A stretch of DNA of 64,000 bases from contig JANQPG010000032.1 of assembly GCA_028289545.1 (NCBI GenBank), positions 151,799-215,798 of the forward strand, given 5' to 3'. The position numbers were made by a program, and so were the translations under genes. Below the pieces are notes generated by a model. It was given only the letters and a program-made list of their open reading frames with translations, made no database searches and was not told the DNA's origin. Shown piece by piece: positions 43,461 to 51,610 of this stretch (positions are counted from its first letter, which is position 1; the number at the start of each line of letters is the position of its first letter). The stretch comes from Woeseiaceae bacterium. GTDB lineage: Bacteria; Pseudomonadota; Gammaproteobacteria; Steroidobacterales; Woeseiaceae.

Positions 43461-43814
43461 GTGAACGCTGTGGAACTCAGACAACTTGCGCTGTCGCTGC
43501 CCGGGACCAGCGAAACCCTGCAGTGGGGCAACAACCGCGTGTTCAAAGTCGGGCCGAAGATGTTTGCGGTATCCGGCTACGAGCCCGACAGCCTGTACTC
43601 GTTTATCGTCGGCCCGGAACGCTTCCTCGAACTCAGCGACCTGCCGGGCTTCAAACCGGCGCCTTACTTTGCTCGCCTTAAATGGGTACAGGTCGATCCG
43701 GCGCGCACCGAACTGCCGCCGGGTGCGCTCGAAGACCTCTTGTGCGACGGCTACGAACTCGTGTTCGCACGCCTCACGAAGAAACTCCAGCGCGAAATCC
43801 GCGGCGACGACTGA
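43461..43814 (+). CDS. MmcQ/YjbR family protein
   Basis: 117 residues from GTG 43461. The pattern MELRQLALSLPGTSETLQWGNNRVFKVGPKMFA, YSFIVGPERFLELSDLPGFKPAPYFARLKWVQVDP and LEDLLCDGYELVFARLTKKLQREI is the CyaY-like fold of the YjbR/MmcQ family. These are small DNA-binding-like proteins, often encoded next to stress or resistance genes, with no settled biochemical role. It lies nine bases downstream of a small exported protein and just before the converging molybdopterin oxidoreductase gene. No unusual residues were noticed. Confidence 0.85.
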   Translation: MNAVELRQLALSLPGTSETLQWGNNRVFKVGPKMFAVSGYEPDSLYSFIVGPERFLELSDLPGFKPAPYFARLKWVQVDPARTELPPGALEDLLCDGYELVFARLTKKLQREIRGDD

Positions 43815-43853
43815 GAACCAACGACTGGCGGAAGCGGACCGGTCGCCGGCGGT

Positions 43854-45881
43854 TCAGATCGCCACGATCGACAGGCTGACCTCCACGCCGTGCACGGCGC
43901 TCGACTCACCCATGTCGTTGGGCGTGCCGTCATAGAGCAGGTTGATGCTTGCACGGTCCGTCTCCCGGCTCGGCCAGCGCCCTTTGTACGACAGGACCGT
44001 GCCGCGCGGCACCTCGTCCGACACGCGGGCACTCAACACGACCTCACCCGCGGCGTTGGCAACGCGGAGCGCCGCCCCGGTCACAATACCGAGCGCCGCC
44101 GCGTCGTCCGGGTGGACAATCAGTTCCGCCGGACCCGAACGCCGGGCGAGGCGCGAGTCGTTGGCGTAGGAATCGTTGAGGCGCCACATCGACGCCGGCG
44201 ACAGCAGCCGGAAACGGCCTTCCGCGGGCGACGGATCAGCCTCGGGTGTTGGGCAGCGCGGCAATCCCAGGGATTCGGCGCGCGCCGACGCCACCTCGAT
44301 GCGGCCACTGGGTGTCGGAAAGTGGCCGTCCGCAAACATTATGACCGGCTTCTCGCCGTTGAGCCAGAACACGCCGTTGCGGCGAAGATCAGCAAAACTG
44401 CCGGGATAACCAGCCTGTTCGAGTACCTGTTTGAGCACGGCGGCGTCTTCCTCGAACAGTTCGGGAGCGGATAAGTCCATCGCCGCCGCGAGCCTGCGGA
44501 AGATGTCGTGGTTGGGCAGCGAGTCGCCGAGCGGCGGCCGCGCTTTGGCCTGCACGCCGAGGTTCAGGTGGAAATAGCCCGCCGTGATGTCGTCGAACTC
44601 GAGGAAGCTGGCCGCGGGCAGCACAAGATCCGCGTAACGTGCGGTGTCGGTCAGGAACAGGTCGACGCAAACGGTAAACAGATCGTCGCGACGGCACGCC
44701 TCGCGCAGCTTGTCGAGGCTGCCGGAGGACGCCAGCGGGTTGGTGTTCCAGACCATGAACGCCCGGAACTCCTCGGGCGCCAGCAGCCGGTCGGCAAGTT
44801 CCAGCGCGTGCACGACGCGCGCCGGTCCGTTGCGGAGATGGCTGGCTTCGAGATAGTCGTAGTCGACGCCGGCCAGCTCGGCAACGTCATTGAGGTAGTA
44901 GAACCCGGCGCCAGGTTTGCCGACATTGCCCGTCATGGCCGGCAGCAAGCCCGCAGCGCGCATGACGTTGCCGCCCCGAGGCTGGCGCTGCAGGCCCTGG
45001 CCACACCAGAGCAGCGCGGGACCTCGGGCGTAGAGTTCCGCGGCGGCGCGGATATCCCGGGCCGGCACGCCGGTGACTGACGCGGCCCATTCCGGCGTGC
45101 AGCGCAGAATGTCCGCGCGGATTTCTCCCGCTCCCTCGACGCGCTCCGCAATAAACGCCTCGTCGAAAGCGTCGATCTCATCGAGCGCATTGAGCAACGC
45201 AAACGCCAGCGCAGCGTCGCTCCCAGGACGCAATTGCAGATGCAGGTCGGCGTCAGCCGCCGTTGCCGTCCGCGCGGGATCGATGACAACGGTCCTGGCG
45301 GGGGACTCGCGGAGCCAGTGACGCTGTGCATGCGGCGCGGAGTGCGCGGGGTTTGCGCCCCACAGCACGATGCAGGACGCATCTTTTGCCGTCCTCGGGT
45401 CGAAACCGGCCGACGCCGTGCCAAACAGCAGTTCCCAGGCAATCTTCCCGGCACGGTTGCAGATAGTGCCGTAGTCGACGACCGAGGCGCCGATCGCGTT
45501 AACAAATCGATTGGGAAACGTGGATGCCAGGAGTGACATGGTTCCCGAATAGTTCATCGTCAGCACGGACTCGGCGCCGTGTTTTGCGATCGCGGCCTTG
45601 AGACGCGTCGCAATTTCGCTGAGCGCCTCCTCCCAGCTGACGGGTATGAACTCGCCGCTGCCTTTGGGTCCGGTGCGCCGCAGGGGTGACAACAGTCGCT
45701 CTCCCGCATCCTGGAACACGCCGTTGTAGGCCACGCCGCATTTAGCGCACAAAGCGCCGCGCGCAATTGCGTGATCCGGGTCACCCGTCACCTGCACGCG
45801 GCCGTTCGCCGCCTCTGTCACGACAATTCCGCAGGTGTCGTAGCAATCGCGAGGGCAGGTGGTTTTTACAGAAACCGGCAC
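43854..45881 (-). CDS. Molybdopterin-containing oxidoreductase (anaerobic dehydrogenase family)
   Basis: 675 residues from GTG 45881, chosen because AAAGGGGGAC lies directly upstream; a longer frame to 45923 has no such site. The N-terminus binds a 4Fe-4S cluster through the spacing in TCPRDCYDTC and ALCAKC, followed by the bis-MGD folds (GTICNRAGKIAWELLFGTASAGFDP, IVLWGANPAHSAPHAQRHWLRE, FYYLNDVAELAGVDYDY, VWNTNPLASSG, ADLVLPAASFLEFDD) and a C-terminal beta-barrel domain with ERARTxxA-like contacts. There is no Tat signal. The residue at the molybdenum-ligand position cannot be certified here. It is of the type used for formate, sulfur or unknown organic substrates. No electron-transfer subunits are adjacent. 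Confidence 0.85.
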   Translation of the reverse strand: MPVSVKTTCPRDCYDTCGIVVTEAANGRVQVTGDPDHAIARGALCAKCGVAYNGVFQDAGERLLSPLRRTGPKGSGEFIPVSWEEALSEIATRLKAAIAKHGAESVLTMNYSGTMSLLASTFPNRFVNAIGASVVDYGTICNRAGKIAWELLFGTASAGFDPRTAKDASCIVLWGANPAHSAPHAQRHWLRESPARTVVIDPARTATAADADLHLQLRPGSDAALAFALLNALDEIDAFDEAFIAERVEGAGEIRADILRCTPEWAASVTGVPARDIRAAAELYARGPALLWCGQGLQRQPRGGNVMRAAGLLPAMTGNVGKPGAGFYYLNDVAELAGVDYDYLEASHLRNGPARVVHALELADRLLAPEEFRAFMVWNTNPLASSGSLDKLREACRRDDLFTVCVDLFLTDTARYADLVLPAASFLEFDDITAGYFHLNLGVQAKARPPLGDSLPNHDIFRRLAAAMDLSAPELFEEDAAVLKQVLEQAGYPGSFADLRRNGVFWLNGEKPVIMFADGHFPTPSGRIEVASARAESLGLPRCPTPEADPSPAEGRFRLLSPASMWRLNDSYANDSRLARRSGPAELIVHPDDAAALGIVTGAALRVANAAGEVVLSARVSDEVPRGTVLSYKGRWPSRETDRASINLLYDGTPNDMGESSAVHGVEVSLSIVAI

Positions 45882-46080
45882 GTAGTCCCCCTTTGCATGC
45901 GATTTGCCTCCACCGCCGCCCACACGGTAAGCCTGCTGGCCATACTACCTTGCCCCGAGCGACACTTGGCGGCCCTGGGGGCTATTCCGACCGGGGTTTC
46001 TTGCCGCCCAACCTGATATATAATGCGCCCGCGCCGTGTCGCGGCGACCGGCATTCGCAAGTCCCCTCCGGAGTATCCAG

Positions 46081-46593
46081 GTGAGCCAAGACCAGAAGTT
46101 TTTTGACCTCTATTCGCTCGTAATCGGCGTCCTCGTGGTCGTGTCCGTCGGCATTTTTGTGCTGGCCATGAACATGTCCGAAAACACGCAGGGCGTGTAC
46201 ACGCGCGAGGCTCCCGAGTACCAGCAGGCCATTCAGGAGCGTATAGCGCCGGTCGGCAAGGTCTACATGCCCGGGGATGACGTCAGCGCGGCCGTTACGG
46301 TGATTGCGGCTGCCGACGAGCCCGAGCCCGTTGCCGAGGTGCAATCGGGTCCGCAGGTCTACAATTCGGCCTGCCTCGCCTGCCACGGCGGAGGCATCGG
46401 CGGTGCGCCCGTACTCGGCGACACAGCCGCCTGGACGGCTCGCCTCGAGCAAGGCATGGAAACGCTGGTCGATCACGCGATCAACGGCTTCACGGGCGAT
46501 GCGGGCTACATGCCGCCGAAAGGCGGGCGTGTGGACCTGTCGGACGAAGAAGTCACGGCGGCTGTCGAATACATGGTGGCCGAGTCCCAGTAA
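46081..46593 (+). CDS. Membrane-anchored cytochrome c5-type protein
   Basis: 170 residues from GTG 46081 with GGAG eight bases upstream. The segment FFDLYSLVIGVLVVVSVGIFVLAM (about 8-30) is an uncleaved N-terminal anchor. A linker and a class I cytochrome c domain follow, with the heme motif CLACHGG (about residues 100-106) and the axial methionine in GYMPPKGG. The role is electron transfer in the periplasm, and the cytochrome c5 family is typical of gammaproteobacteria. It starts shortly after the divergent molybdopterin oxidoreductase, which may be coincidence. Confidence 0.88.
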   Translation: MSQDQKFFDLYSLVIGVLVVVSVGIFVLAMNMSENTQGVYTREAPEYQQAIQERIAPVGKVYMPGDDVSAAVTVIAAADEPEPVAEVQSGPQVYNSACLACHGGGIGGAPVLGDTAAWTARLEQGMETLVDHAINGFTGDAGYMPPKGGRVDLSDEEVTAAVEYMVAESQ

Positions 46594-46678
46594 TGCGGCT
46601 CGCGCGGGCTTCCTGCCTGTGCAACACTGGATCCATGGTTAATTCCGGCACCAGGATCTGCCGAAGGACCCGCCGTTC

Positions 46679-47635
46679 ATGAGCGCGCGCGGGCCACGGC
46701 TTGACCGCCGTCGCGTACTGCGCAGCCTCGTCGGTTCAGCTGTCGCGCTGCCTCTGCTGCCGGCCTGCGCCGCTTCGTCGGACACGGCAGTAACGGCAAC
46801 CGATACCAGCGACATTACGTTGCGGCGTTTTTACGTCGACGCCCGGTTTGGTCAAGTACACGTCTACCGCGCCAAACCCGTCGATGCGTCACGTGCCCTC
46901 TACAATCCGCTCATGTGTTTTCACCCGACCGCCGTGTCGGGGCAGTATTACCGCGACTTCATGCGCGAAATGGCCAGAGACCGCACCGTGCTGGCGATGG
47001 ATACGCCAGGCTATGGCCGTTCCGACCCGCCACCCGAACCGCAGCCCATGAGCGAACTGGCCGGCACCGCGGCGGACGTACTCGACGCGATGGGCTACGG
47101 CCGCGACGGCCTTGGCCGGGTCGACCTGCTCGGCTATCACACGGGTGTGTTCATAGCGACGGAGCTGGCCGTGCTGCGCCCGGATCTCGTCCGCCGTCTC
47201 GTGTTGCCCGGCATTGCCTATTACGAAGCCGGCGAAGAGCGCGAACAGCAGTACCGCAAGAACGCCCGGCCGAAGCCGCTGACCGAAGACGGCAAGGACG
47301 TCATGGACGTGTGGCAATTCTGGGTGGGCAACCGCCACGAAGATGTATCGCTGGAACGCGGCGCGGAGCACTTCGCGGATCACGTTCAGTCAGGACCCCG
47401 TGGATGGTGGGCCTATCACAGCGTGTTCAGCTATCCGGCCGAACAACGCCTGCCGCTCGTCAGGCAGCCCGTGCTGGTTCCTAACACGCACGGCAGCCTC
47501 GAGGAACAAACGCGAGCGGCAGCTGAGCTATTCCCGGACGTCGAGCTGGTCGAGATCCCCGAGCTGAGTCATGGGATATTCGATGTGGGTGTCGGAAGAC
47601 TGGCACAGGTATCCCGCAACTTTCTGGATCGGTAA
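46679..47635 (+). CDS. Exported alpha/beta hydrolase with histidine at the nucleophile-elbow position
   Basis: 318 residues. The N-terminus (RLDRRRVLRSLVGSAVALPLLPACAAS) combines an RRR twin-arginine-like sequence with a lipobox-like LPAC, so an exported lipoprotein is likely. The alpha/beta hydrolase fold is evident (VLAMDTPGYGRSD, LLGYHTGVFIATELA, VELVEIPELSHGIFDV). The nucleophile elbow, normally GxSxG or GxDxG, reads GYHTG: the catalytic serine is replaced by histidine, while the C-terminal His of the triad (ELSHG) is present. Subgroups with a GxHTG elbow are known to me in sequence families without assigned chemistry. The fold is certain; ordinary esterase chemistry is not. No operon partner is evident. 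Confidence 0.85.
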   Translation: MSARGPRLDRRRVLRSLVGSAVALPLLPACAASSDTAVTATDTSDITLRRFYVDARFGQVHVYRAKPVDASRALYNPLMCFHPTAVSGQYYRDFMREMARDRTVLAMDTPGYGRSDPPPEPQPMSELAGTAADVLDAMGYGRDGLGRVDLLGYHTGVFIATELAVLRPDLVRRLVLPGIAYYEAGEEREQQYRKNARPKPLTEDGKDVMDVWQFWVGNRHEDVSLERGAEHFADHVQSGPRGWWAYHSVFSYPAEQRLPLVRQPVLVPNTHGSLEEQTRAAAELFPDVELVEIPELSHGIFDVGVGRLAQVSRNFLDR

Positions 47636-47710
47636 ACGGAAAGAATTGATCGCCTCCGGAGCATCAGAGGCAGCACCACCTGTTTCACGCAACGTAGCAC
47701 CCGTTTGCGA

Positions 47711-48250
47711 ATGAGCACGCCGCTAAAAGTCTTAATCTTCTTCCTTCTGGTCAGTCTGGCGATGCACCAGGTAGCCGTGTCTTACGACAGCGGTATCGCG
47801 CGAGCAGCGGGCATTTTTGCGCTTACAGTATCCTTCCTGGCTGGGGTTGGTGAGGCGGCACGCCGGGCAACGCCCCTTTTTACGAAAGACATACGGAAAC
47901 AGATTAGTCAGACCTTTGGTGATACGCAGGCGGCTGATTCCACACAGCCGTCTTTCGAAACCCGTAGGCACTATCTCAGGGTCAAATGGATACACGAATT
48001 CGCGGACGAGCCTTTTTTGCTATATAGCGAACTCGACGGGGCACGAAACGAAACCCGCAAAGTGGAGTTTTTTCCTGACGGAAGCTATGGCTACGCTGAC
48101 AATGAGGGAGCAACGGCAAACACACAGTTATCCGAGAAGCCTATTCCGTCTGACAAGGAAATCGCCAGCGACCCCCAGTTCGAGGTGGCAAGAATAAAAA
48201 GGGCAGACTTCGAGGAGATTTGGAAGGAAGCGACGAGACCGCAGTCTTGA
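47711..48250 (+). CDS. DUF6881-like protein with N-terminal membrane segment
   Basis: 179 residues from ATG 47711. An N-terminal hydrophobic helix (LKVLIFFLLVSLAMHQVAV) and a second hydrophobic stretch (AAGIFALTVSFLAGVG) suggest one or two TM segments. The rest (YLRVKWIHEFADEPFLLYSEL, KVEFFPDGSYGYAD, IASDPQFEVARIKRADFEEIW) matches the small domain DUF6881, often found in immunity-like or polymorphic-toxin neighbourhoods. Composition is less GC-rich than neighbours, hinting at recent acquisition. No toxin partner is recognised nearby. A strong terminator follows. Confidence 0.7.
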   Translation: MSTPLKVLIFFLLVSLAMHQVAVSYDSGIARAAGIFALTVSFLAGVGEAARRATPLFTKDIRKQISQTFGDTQAADSTQPSFETRRHYLRVKWIHEFADEPFLLYSELDGARNETRKVEFFPDGSYGYADNEGATANTQLSEKPIPSDKEIASDPQFEVARIKRADFEEIWKEATRPQS

Positions 48251-48280
48251 ACGAACACTGTTCCGGTCAGACACAAAAAA

Positions 48281-48300
48281 CAGCCCGCTCACGCGGGCTG
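48281..48300. terminator. Bidirectional intrinsic terminator between converging genes
   Basis: CAGCCCGC (48281-48288), loop TCAC, GCGGGCTG (48293-48300), with AAAAAA upstream and TTTTT downstream on the plus strand. It works for both the rightward gene ending at 48250 and the leftward gene ending at 48327. Confidence 0.85.
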
Positions 48301-48326
48301 TTTTTCCTTGCCTCTGAAACGGCGCG

Positions 48327-49109
48327 TTAGTCCTTCTCAGTCAACGACAAATCCGGTCGATGCGCCCAGACCGTGTAGTCGGAACTCTCGAAGCCGTCGC
48401 CAAACGTCTCGAACATTTCGGCCACGTCGCCTTCGTCCATATCGCTGTTCTCGACCATGAACTCGAAGAAGCTCTGCTCGGGCGGCGCCATGTCAGCGTA
48501 GTTCTTGAACGGCGAAACGAGCATTAGCATCGGTTTGCCGCCAATACGATTCATCCAGACCCAGGGGTTTTCGTCACCCCAACCGTGCTCGATGGCCGCC
48601 TGGCTGAACTGCTTGCGCACTTCGTCCACTTCCATGCCGGCATCTTCCTCCCAGACCCACGAGGTCACGCCAAAATACTTGTAACCGTCGGTGTTTTCCG
48701 GCCACGCGCTGTTCTCCATGTCGACGCGCTCCAGGTAGTGTTGGATGCTGTCGACGTAGGGCGCAACGGTTTCGTTGAAGTGTTCGCCGAAGCCCTTTTC
48801 GTTGGCCTCTTCACCGTAAGCGTCCTGATCCGGCCAGTCGAAACAGCAGTAGCGCACGGCGTAAACGTTCATCTTGCGGCCAATGACCGGCACGTACATT
48901 TGCCAGTCCCGCGAGTCCCCCGCTTCCTCGCGCATCGCGACATGCTCTTTTACGGCGGCCTCGAACTCGGCGCTCATGCCCTTCTTGGGTACGAGCATCC
49001 ATGCCGTCGCCAGCGCGGGCGCCGCGCCGTCATCCTGTGCGATTGCCGCGAACGGCAATACCGCAAGCGCAGCCGCAGCGATCAGGCCGCTATAGCTTGA
49101 TAGTTTCAT
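48327..49109 (-). CDS. Exported protein of unknown function with ABM-like repeats
   Basis: 260 residues from ATG 49109 with a Sec signal peptide (AAAALAVLPFAAIAQDDG). The mature protein has no catalytic motif I recognise. Blocks such as WMLVPKKGMSAEFEAAVKEHVAMREEAGDSRDWQMYVPVIG and MENSAWPENTDGYKYFGVTSWVWEEDAG repeat an alpha-beta pattern suggestive of the dimeric alpha/beta barrel (ABM) fold, which would make it a two-domain binding protein. It is acidic, with many Trp, Tyr and Met. A leftward gene ending at the shared terminator, it has no close operon partner. Confidence 0.65.
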   Translation of the reverse strand: MKLSSYSGLIAAAALAVLPFAAIAQDDGAAPALATAWMLVPKKGMSAEFEAAVKEHVAMREEAGDSRDWQMYVPVIGRKMNVYAVRYCCFDWPDQDAYGEEANEKGFGEHFNETVAPYVDSIQHYLERVDMENSAWPENTDGYKYFGVTSWVWEEDAGMEVDEVRKQFSQAAIEHGWGDENPWVWMNRIGGKPMLMLVSPFKNYADMAPPEQSFFEFMVENSDMDEGDVAEMFETFGDGFESSDYTVWAHRPDLSLTEKD

Positions 49110-49356
49110 AGGTGTCTCCCTCTTTTTGAGATGAACCCCGGCCTTGCTTTTTGCTTATTGGTTGTAGGCCCGGGGATTGTCCGCCGGCGTCTTCGCGCCG
49201 GTCGGCTGTGGCAGCATTATAGACCTGTCGGTCGGCAACGCTTGACGTGCCCGTTCGCGGCGCTTCTCGGGCCGCCACTGGTCCCTTTTTTGCATCTTCA
49301 CGCGGAGAGCGAGCACCGGATGCGCGCGCATAACGGCGGAAACCGCCTCGAACTGT

Positions 49357-50187
49357 CTAGAACCTCCGAAAATAGCCGACCCCGTAAAACACCTGGTCTT
49401 CGTTGCCTTCGAGAGCGACGATCGGGCTGTCAGCAAAGTCGCCCAGCAGTCGGTTGTTGGCTACCCGCAGGAACACGCCGGCGCGCTCACTGAACGAGAC
49501 GATCGAATAGAGTTCGACGCCGATATCCCTGAGCCCGCCGCCGGTGGAGAAGGCTGGTAGTCCAGCCGTAGCGCCGTCAGCCGGGGAGACATCGAAGTAG
49601 GTTTCGGCATACTCATCGGATACGTAGGTGGCGTTCAATGCAACACCAAAACGCAGGGCGCGCGCCACCGCAAAAAAGTACTCGAGGTCGGCTTTGACGA
49701 GCCAGCCGTCGTGTACGCCGGTGACGTCTCGACGGGCATTCACGTAGCCGCTGAGCGTGCCTTCACGAGCAGAGCCAAACGGCGTGCGGAACCCGAAGTA
49801 GGCGCCCAGTTCGAGCGCCGGATTTATCTCGGGCAACAACGCCACCGCCGCCGAGTCGGCATTGTCACCTCTCGGGATGCTGACGCTCAGAGTAGGGCCG
49901 GCACGCCAGACGCGATCGTCGTTGAGATCGTAGCGGAACTCGAGGCCGTCGACTTCCGCCTCTCTACCGAACAGCTGGAGGCGCGACGCGACAAACGGCA
50001 CCGTGCGCGGCTCGTCGGCGCCTTCGTATTCCGGTATTTGCGCGGCACCGAGCACGATAAATCCGCCTGGCTCCTCCGAAGGCTCCATATCGGCTTGGAC
50101 GGGGACGGCAATCAGCATAAGGCTTACAACGGCGCACACCGCGACGCCGCCTGACAAGCGCTCGAAAAACAGGTAAGAGAAACGCAT
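49357..50187 (-). CDS. MipA/OmpV family outer-membrane protein
   Basis: 276 residues with a signal peptide (VPVQADME) and repeated beta strands of the MipA/OmpV family: GGFIVLGAAQIPEYEGADEPRTVPFVASRLQLFGREAEVDGLEFRYDL, GPTLSVSIPRGDNADSAAVA, VHDGWLVKADLEYFFAVARALRFGVALNATYVSDEYAETYFDV, ending YGVGYFRRF with terminal Phe. Family members are outer-membrane barrels, some acting as scaffolds for peptidoglycan enzymes. The start is ATG 50187. The hairpin and HxlR-like operator at 50195-50233 lie immediately upstream, so regulation by the adjacent HxlR protein is likely. Confidence 0.88.
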   Translation of the reverse strand: MRFSYLFFERLSGGVAVCAVVSLMLIAVPVQADMEPSEEPGGFIVLGAAQIPEYEGADEPRTVPFVASRLQLFGREAEVDGLEFRYDLNDDRVWRAGPTLSVSIPRGDNADSAAVALLPEINPALELGAYFGFRTPFGSAREGTLSGYVNARRDVTGVHDGWLVKADLEYFFAVARALRFGVALNATYVSDEYAETYFDVSPADGATAGLPAFSTGGGLRDIGVELYSIVSFSERAGVFLRVANNRLLGDFADSPIVALEGNEDQVFYGVGYFRRF

Positions 50188-50194
50188 GACGCTT

Positions 50195-50220
50195 TTCCAG
50201 TGACGATAAAGTCACTGGAA
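50195..50220. repeat. 10-bp perfect inverted repeat upstream of the MipA/OmpV gene
   Basis: TTCCAGTGAC (50195-50204), six bases, GTCACTGGAA (50211-50220). It starts eight bases upstream of the MipA/OmpV start at 50187, in the leader region of that gene. It overlaps no coding region and is adjacent to the 13-base operator at 50221. It could be a leader hairpin or part of the regulatory site. Confidence 0.55.
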
Positions 50221-50233
50221 GATAGTCACTATG
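50221..50233. promoter_or_regulatory. HxlR-type operator upstream of MipA/OmpV gene
   Basis: GATAGTCACTATG at 50221-50233 is the exact reverse complement of the 13-mer at 50663-50675 in front of the hxlR-like gene. Each contains the near-palindrome ATAGTsACTAT. Two perfect copies next to two genes strongly suggest a regulator binding site. Confidence 0.6.
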
Positions 50234-50293
50234 AAAATTGTAGTCTATGGCGCAACTGTAACGATTTGTCGCTGTGAAGCGTCGATGAAAAGC

Positions 50294-50617
50294 TCATTGC
50301 GAGCGTACAGGCCGCTTGTACTTGTCGCCCCACTTTTTCATTGCCAGCACGACCGGGCCCAGCTCGCGACCCTTTTTTGTCAGGCGATACTCCGCTCGAG
50401 GCGGATGCTCTTCGTAGAAATGGCGCTTCAGAACGCCGGCGTGTTCGAGCCACTTGAGCCGGCTCGAGAGCGTGTTCGGCGACAGTCCACCGTGCGTGTC
50501 CAGGAAGTCCTGAAAACGACGGCTTGGATTCAGCAACAGGTCGCGCAGCAGCATGACCGACCAGCGATCGCCGATGACGTTCAGCGTACGGCCCACCGGA
50601 CACTTGTTGTCGTACAT
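50294..50617 (-). CDS. HxlR-family winged-helix regulator
   Basis: 107 residues from ATG 50617, chosen because AAGAGG lies at the right distance and MYDNKCPVGRTLNVIGDRWSVMLLRDLLLNPSRRFQDF is the usual HxlR start; a longer frame to 50704 adds unsupported residues. The winged helix (LSPNTLSSRLKWLEHAGVLKRHFYEEHPPRAEYRLTKKGREL) is complete, and a Cys near position 6 (NKCPV) is a common redox-sensing residue of this family. It is immediately downstream of an identical 13-base site also found before the MipA/OmpV gene, so it probably represses itself and that gene. Confidence 0.88.
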   Translation of the reverse strand: MYDNKCPVGRTLNVIGDRWSVMLLRDLLLNPSRRFQDFLDTHGGLSPNTLSSRLKWLEHAGVLKRHFYEEHPPRAEYRLTKKGRELGPVVLAMKKWGDKYKRPVRSQ

Positions 50618-50662
50618 TCGAGAACCTCTTGCGGATCCAAAGGAGCAGTCCGATTGCACAAC

Positions 50663-50675
50663 CATAGTGACTATC
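50663..50675. promoter_or_regulatory. HxlR-type operator upstream of the hxlR-like gene
   Basis: CATAGTGACTATC, 46 bases upstream of the ATG at 50617; its reverse complement recurs exactly at 50221-50233 before the MipA/OmpV gene. Confidence 0.6.
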
Positions 50676-50840
50676 GGTGTCGTAGCTTTCAAGTCGGTGT
50701 GCATGGCGCGCCTCCGGAGCCGGATCAGTTCTCCGGACGCGTTTTCTTGAGCAGGCTTTTATTGAGCAAGAAATGGGTCGCTCGGCGCAACGCCGAGCAC
50801 TACTGTATCGGCATCACCTCTCACTGCAGGCACACCGAAC

Positions 50841-51602
50841 ATGAAAGCACTGAACGACAAGACCGCCATCGTCACGGGCGCAAGCGCCGGCATCGGCCGA
50901 GCGGCGGCCAAGCTGTTCGCCGAGGAGGGCGCCGCCGTGGTGGTCGGCGCACGGCGACAGCCCGAGCTGGAGCAACTCGTCGACGAAATCACCGCTGACG
51001 GCGGTCGTGCTGTCGCGCTTGCCGGCGACATTCGCTCTGAAGAGTATGTCCGCGATCTCGTCGAAATGGCCGTCCAGCGCTTCGGCAAGCTTGACGTTGC
51101 GTTCAACAACGCCGGCATACTCGGTAGCGCCACTTCAGCGCCGGACCTGAGCCGCGAAGAATGGACTTACGTCATCGACACCAACCTGACGAGCTGTTTT
51201 CTGTCCGCCAAATACCAACTGCCGAAGCTGCTGGAAACGGAAGGTTCGCTGGTATTTACGGCATCGTTTGTCGGCAACACGGTAGGGCTGCCGCAAACGC
51301 CCGCTTATGCAGCGAGCAAAGCCGGTATCGTCGGTCTCACCAAAGCACTGTCGTCGGAATACGGCCCGCAGGGCGTGCGCGTCAACGCACTGTTGCCCGG
51401 CGGGGTCGACACGGCAATGGCCGTCGAGTTCGGCGACGACCCCGAAGTGGTAGCCTCTGTAAAAAGACTGCATGCGCTGAAACGACTCGCGGCGCCGGAA
51501 GAAATTGCACGGGCCGCTTTGTACCTCGCCTCGAGTCAGTCGAGCTTCGTCACCGGGACCGCAATGCTGGTCGACGGCGGCGTCTCGATCGCCAGAAGTT
51601 GA
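50841..51602 (+). CDS. Short-chain dehydrogenase/reductase (SDR family)
   Basis: 253 residues of classical SDR length: VTGASAGIGRAAAKLFAEEG (NAD(P) motif TGxxxGIG, residues 11-20), NNAGILG, the active-site YAASK (Tyr and Lys, near residues 155-159) and a preceding Ser-containing region, PGGVDTAM, and the C-terminal VTGTAMLVDGGVSIARS. It reduces or oxidises a small alcohol or ketone with NAD(P). No specificity can be read. It follows an HxlR regulator in the opposite direction with about 220 bases between them, and ends 8 bases before the alkyltransferase gene, so those two probably form a stress operon. Confidence 0.9.
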   Translation: MKALNDKTAIVTGASAGIGRAAAKLFAEEGAAVVVGARRQPELEQLVDEITADGGRAVALAGDIRSEEYVRDLVEMAVQRFGKLDVAFNNAGILGSATSAPDLSREEWTYVIDTNLTSCFLSAKYQLPKLLETEGSLVFTASFVGNTVGLPQTPAYAASKAGIVGLTKALSSEYGPQGVRVNALLPGGVDTAMAVEFGDDPEVVASVKRLHALKRLAAPEEIARAALYLASSQSSFVTGTAMLVDGGVSIARS

Positions 51603-51610
51603 GAGCCGAC

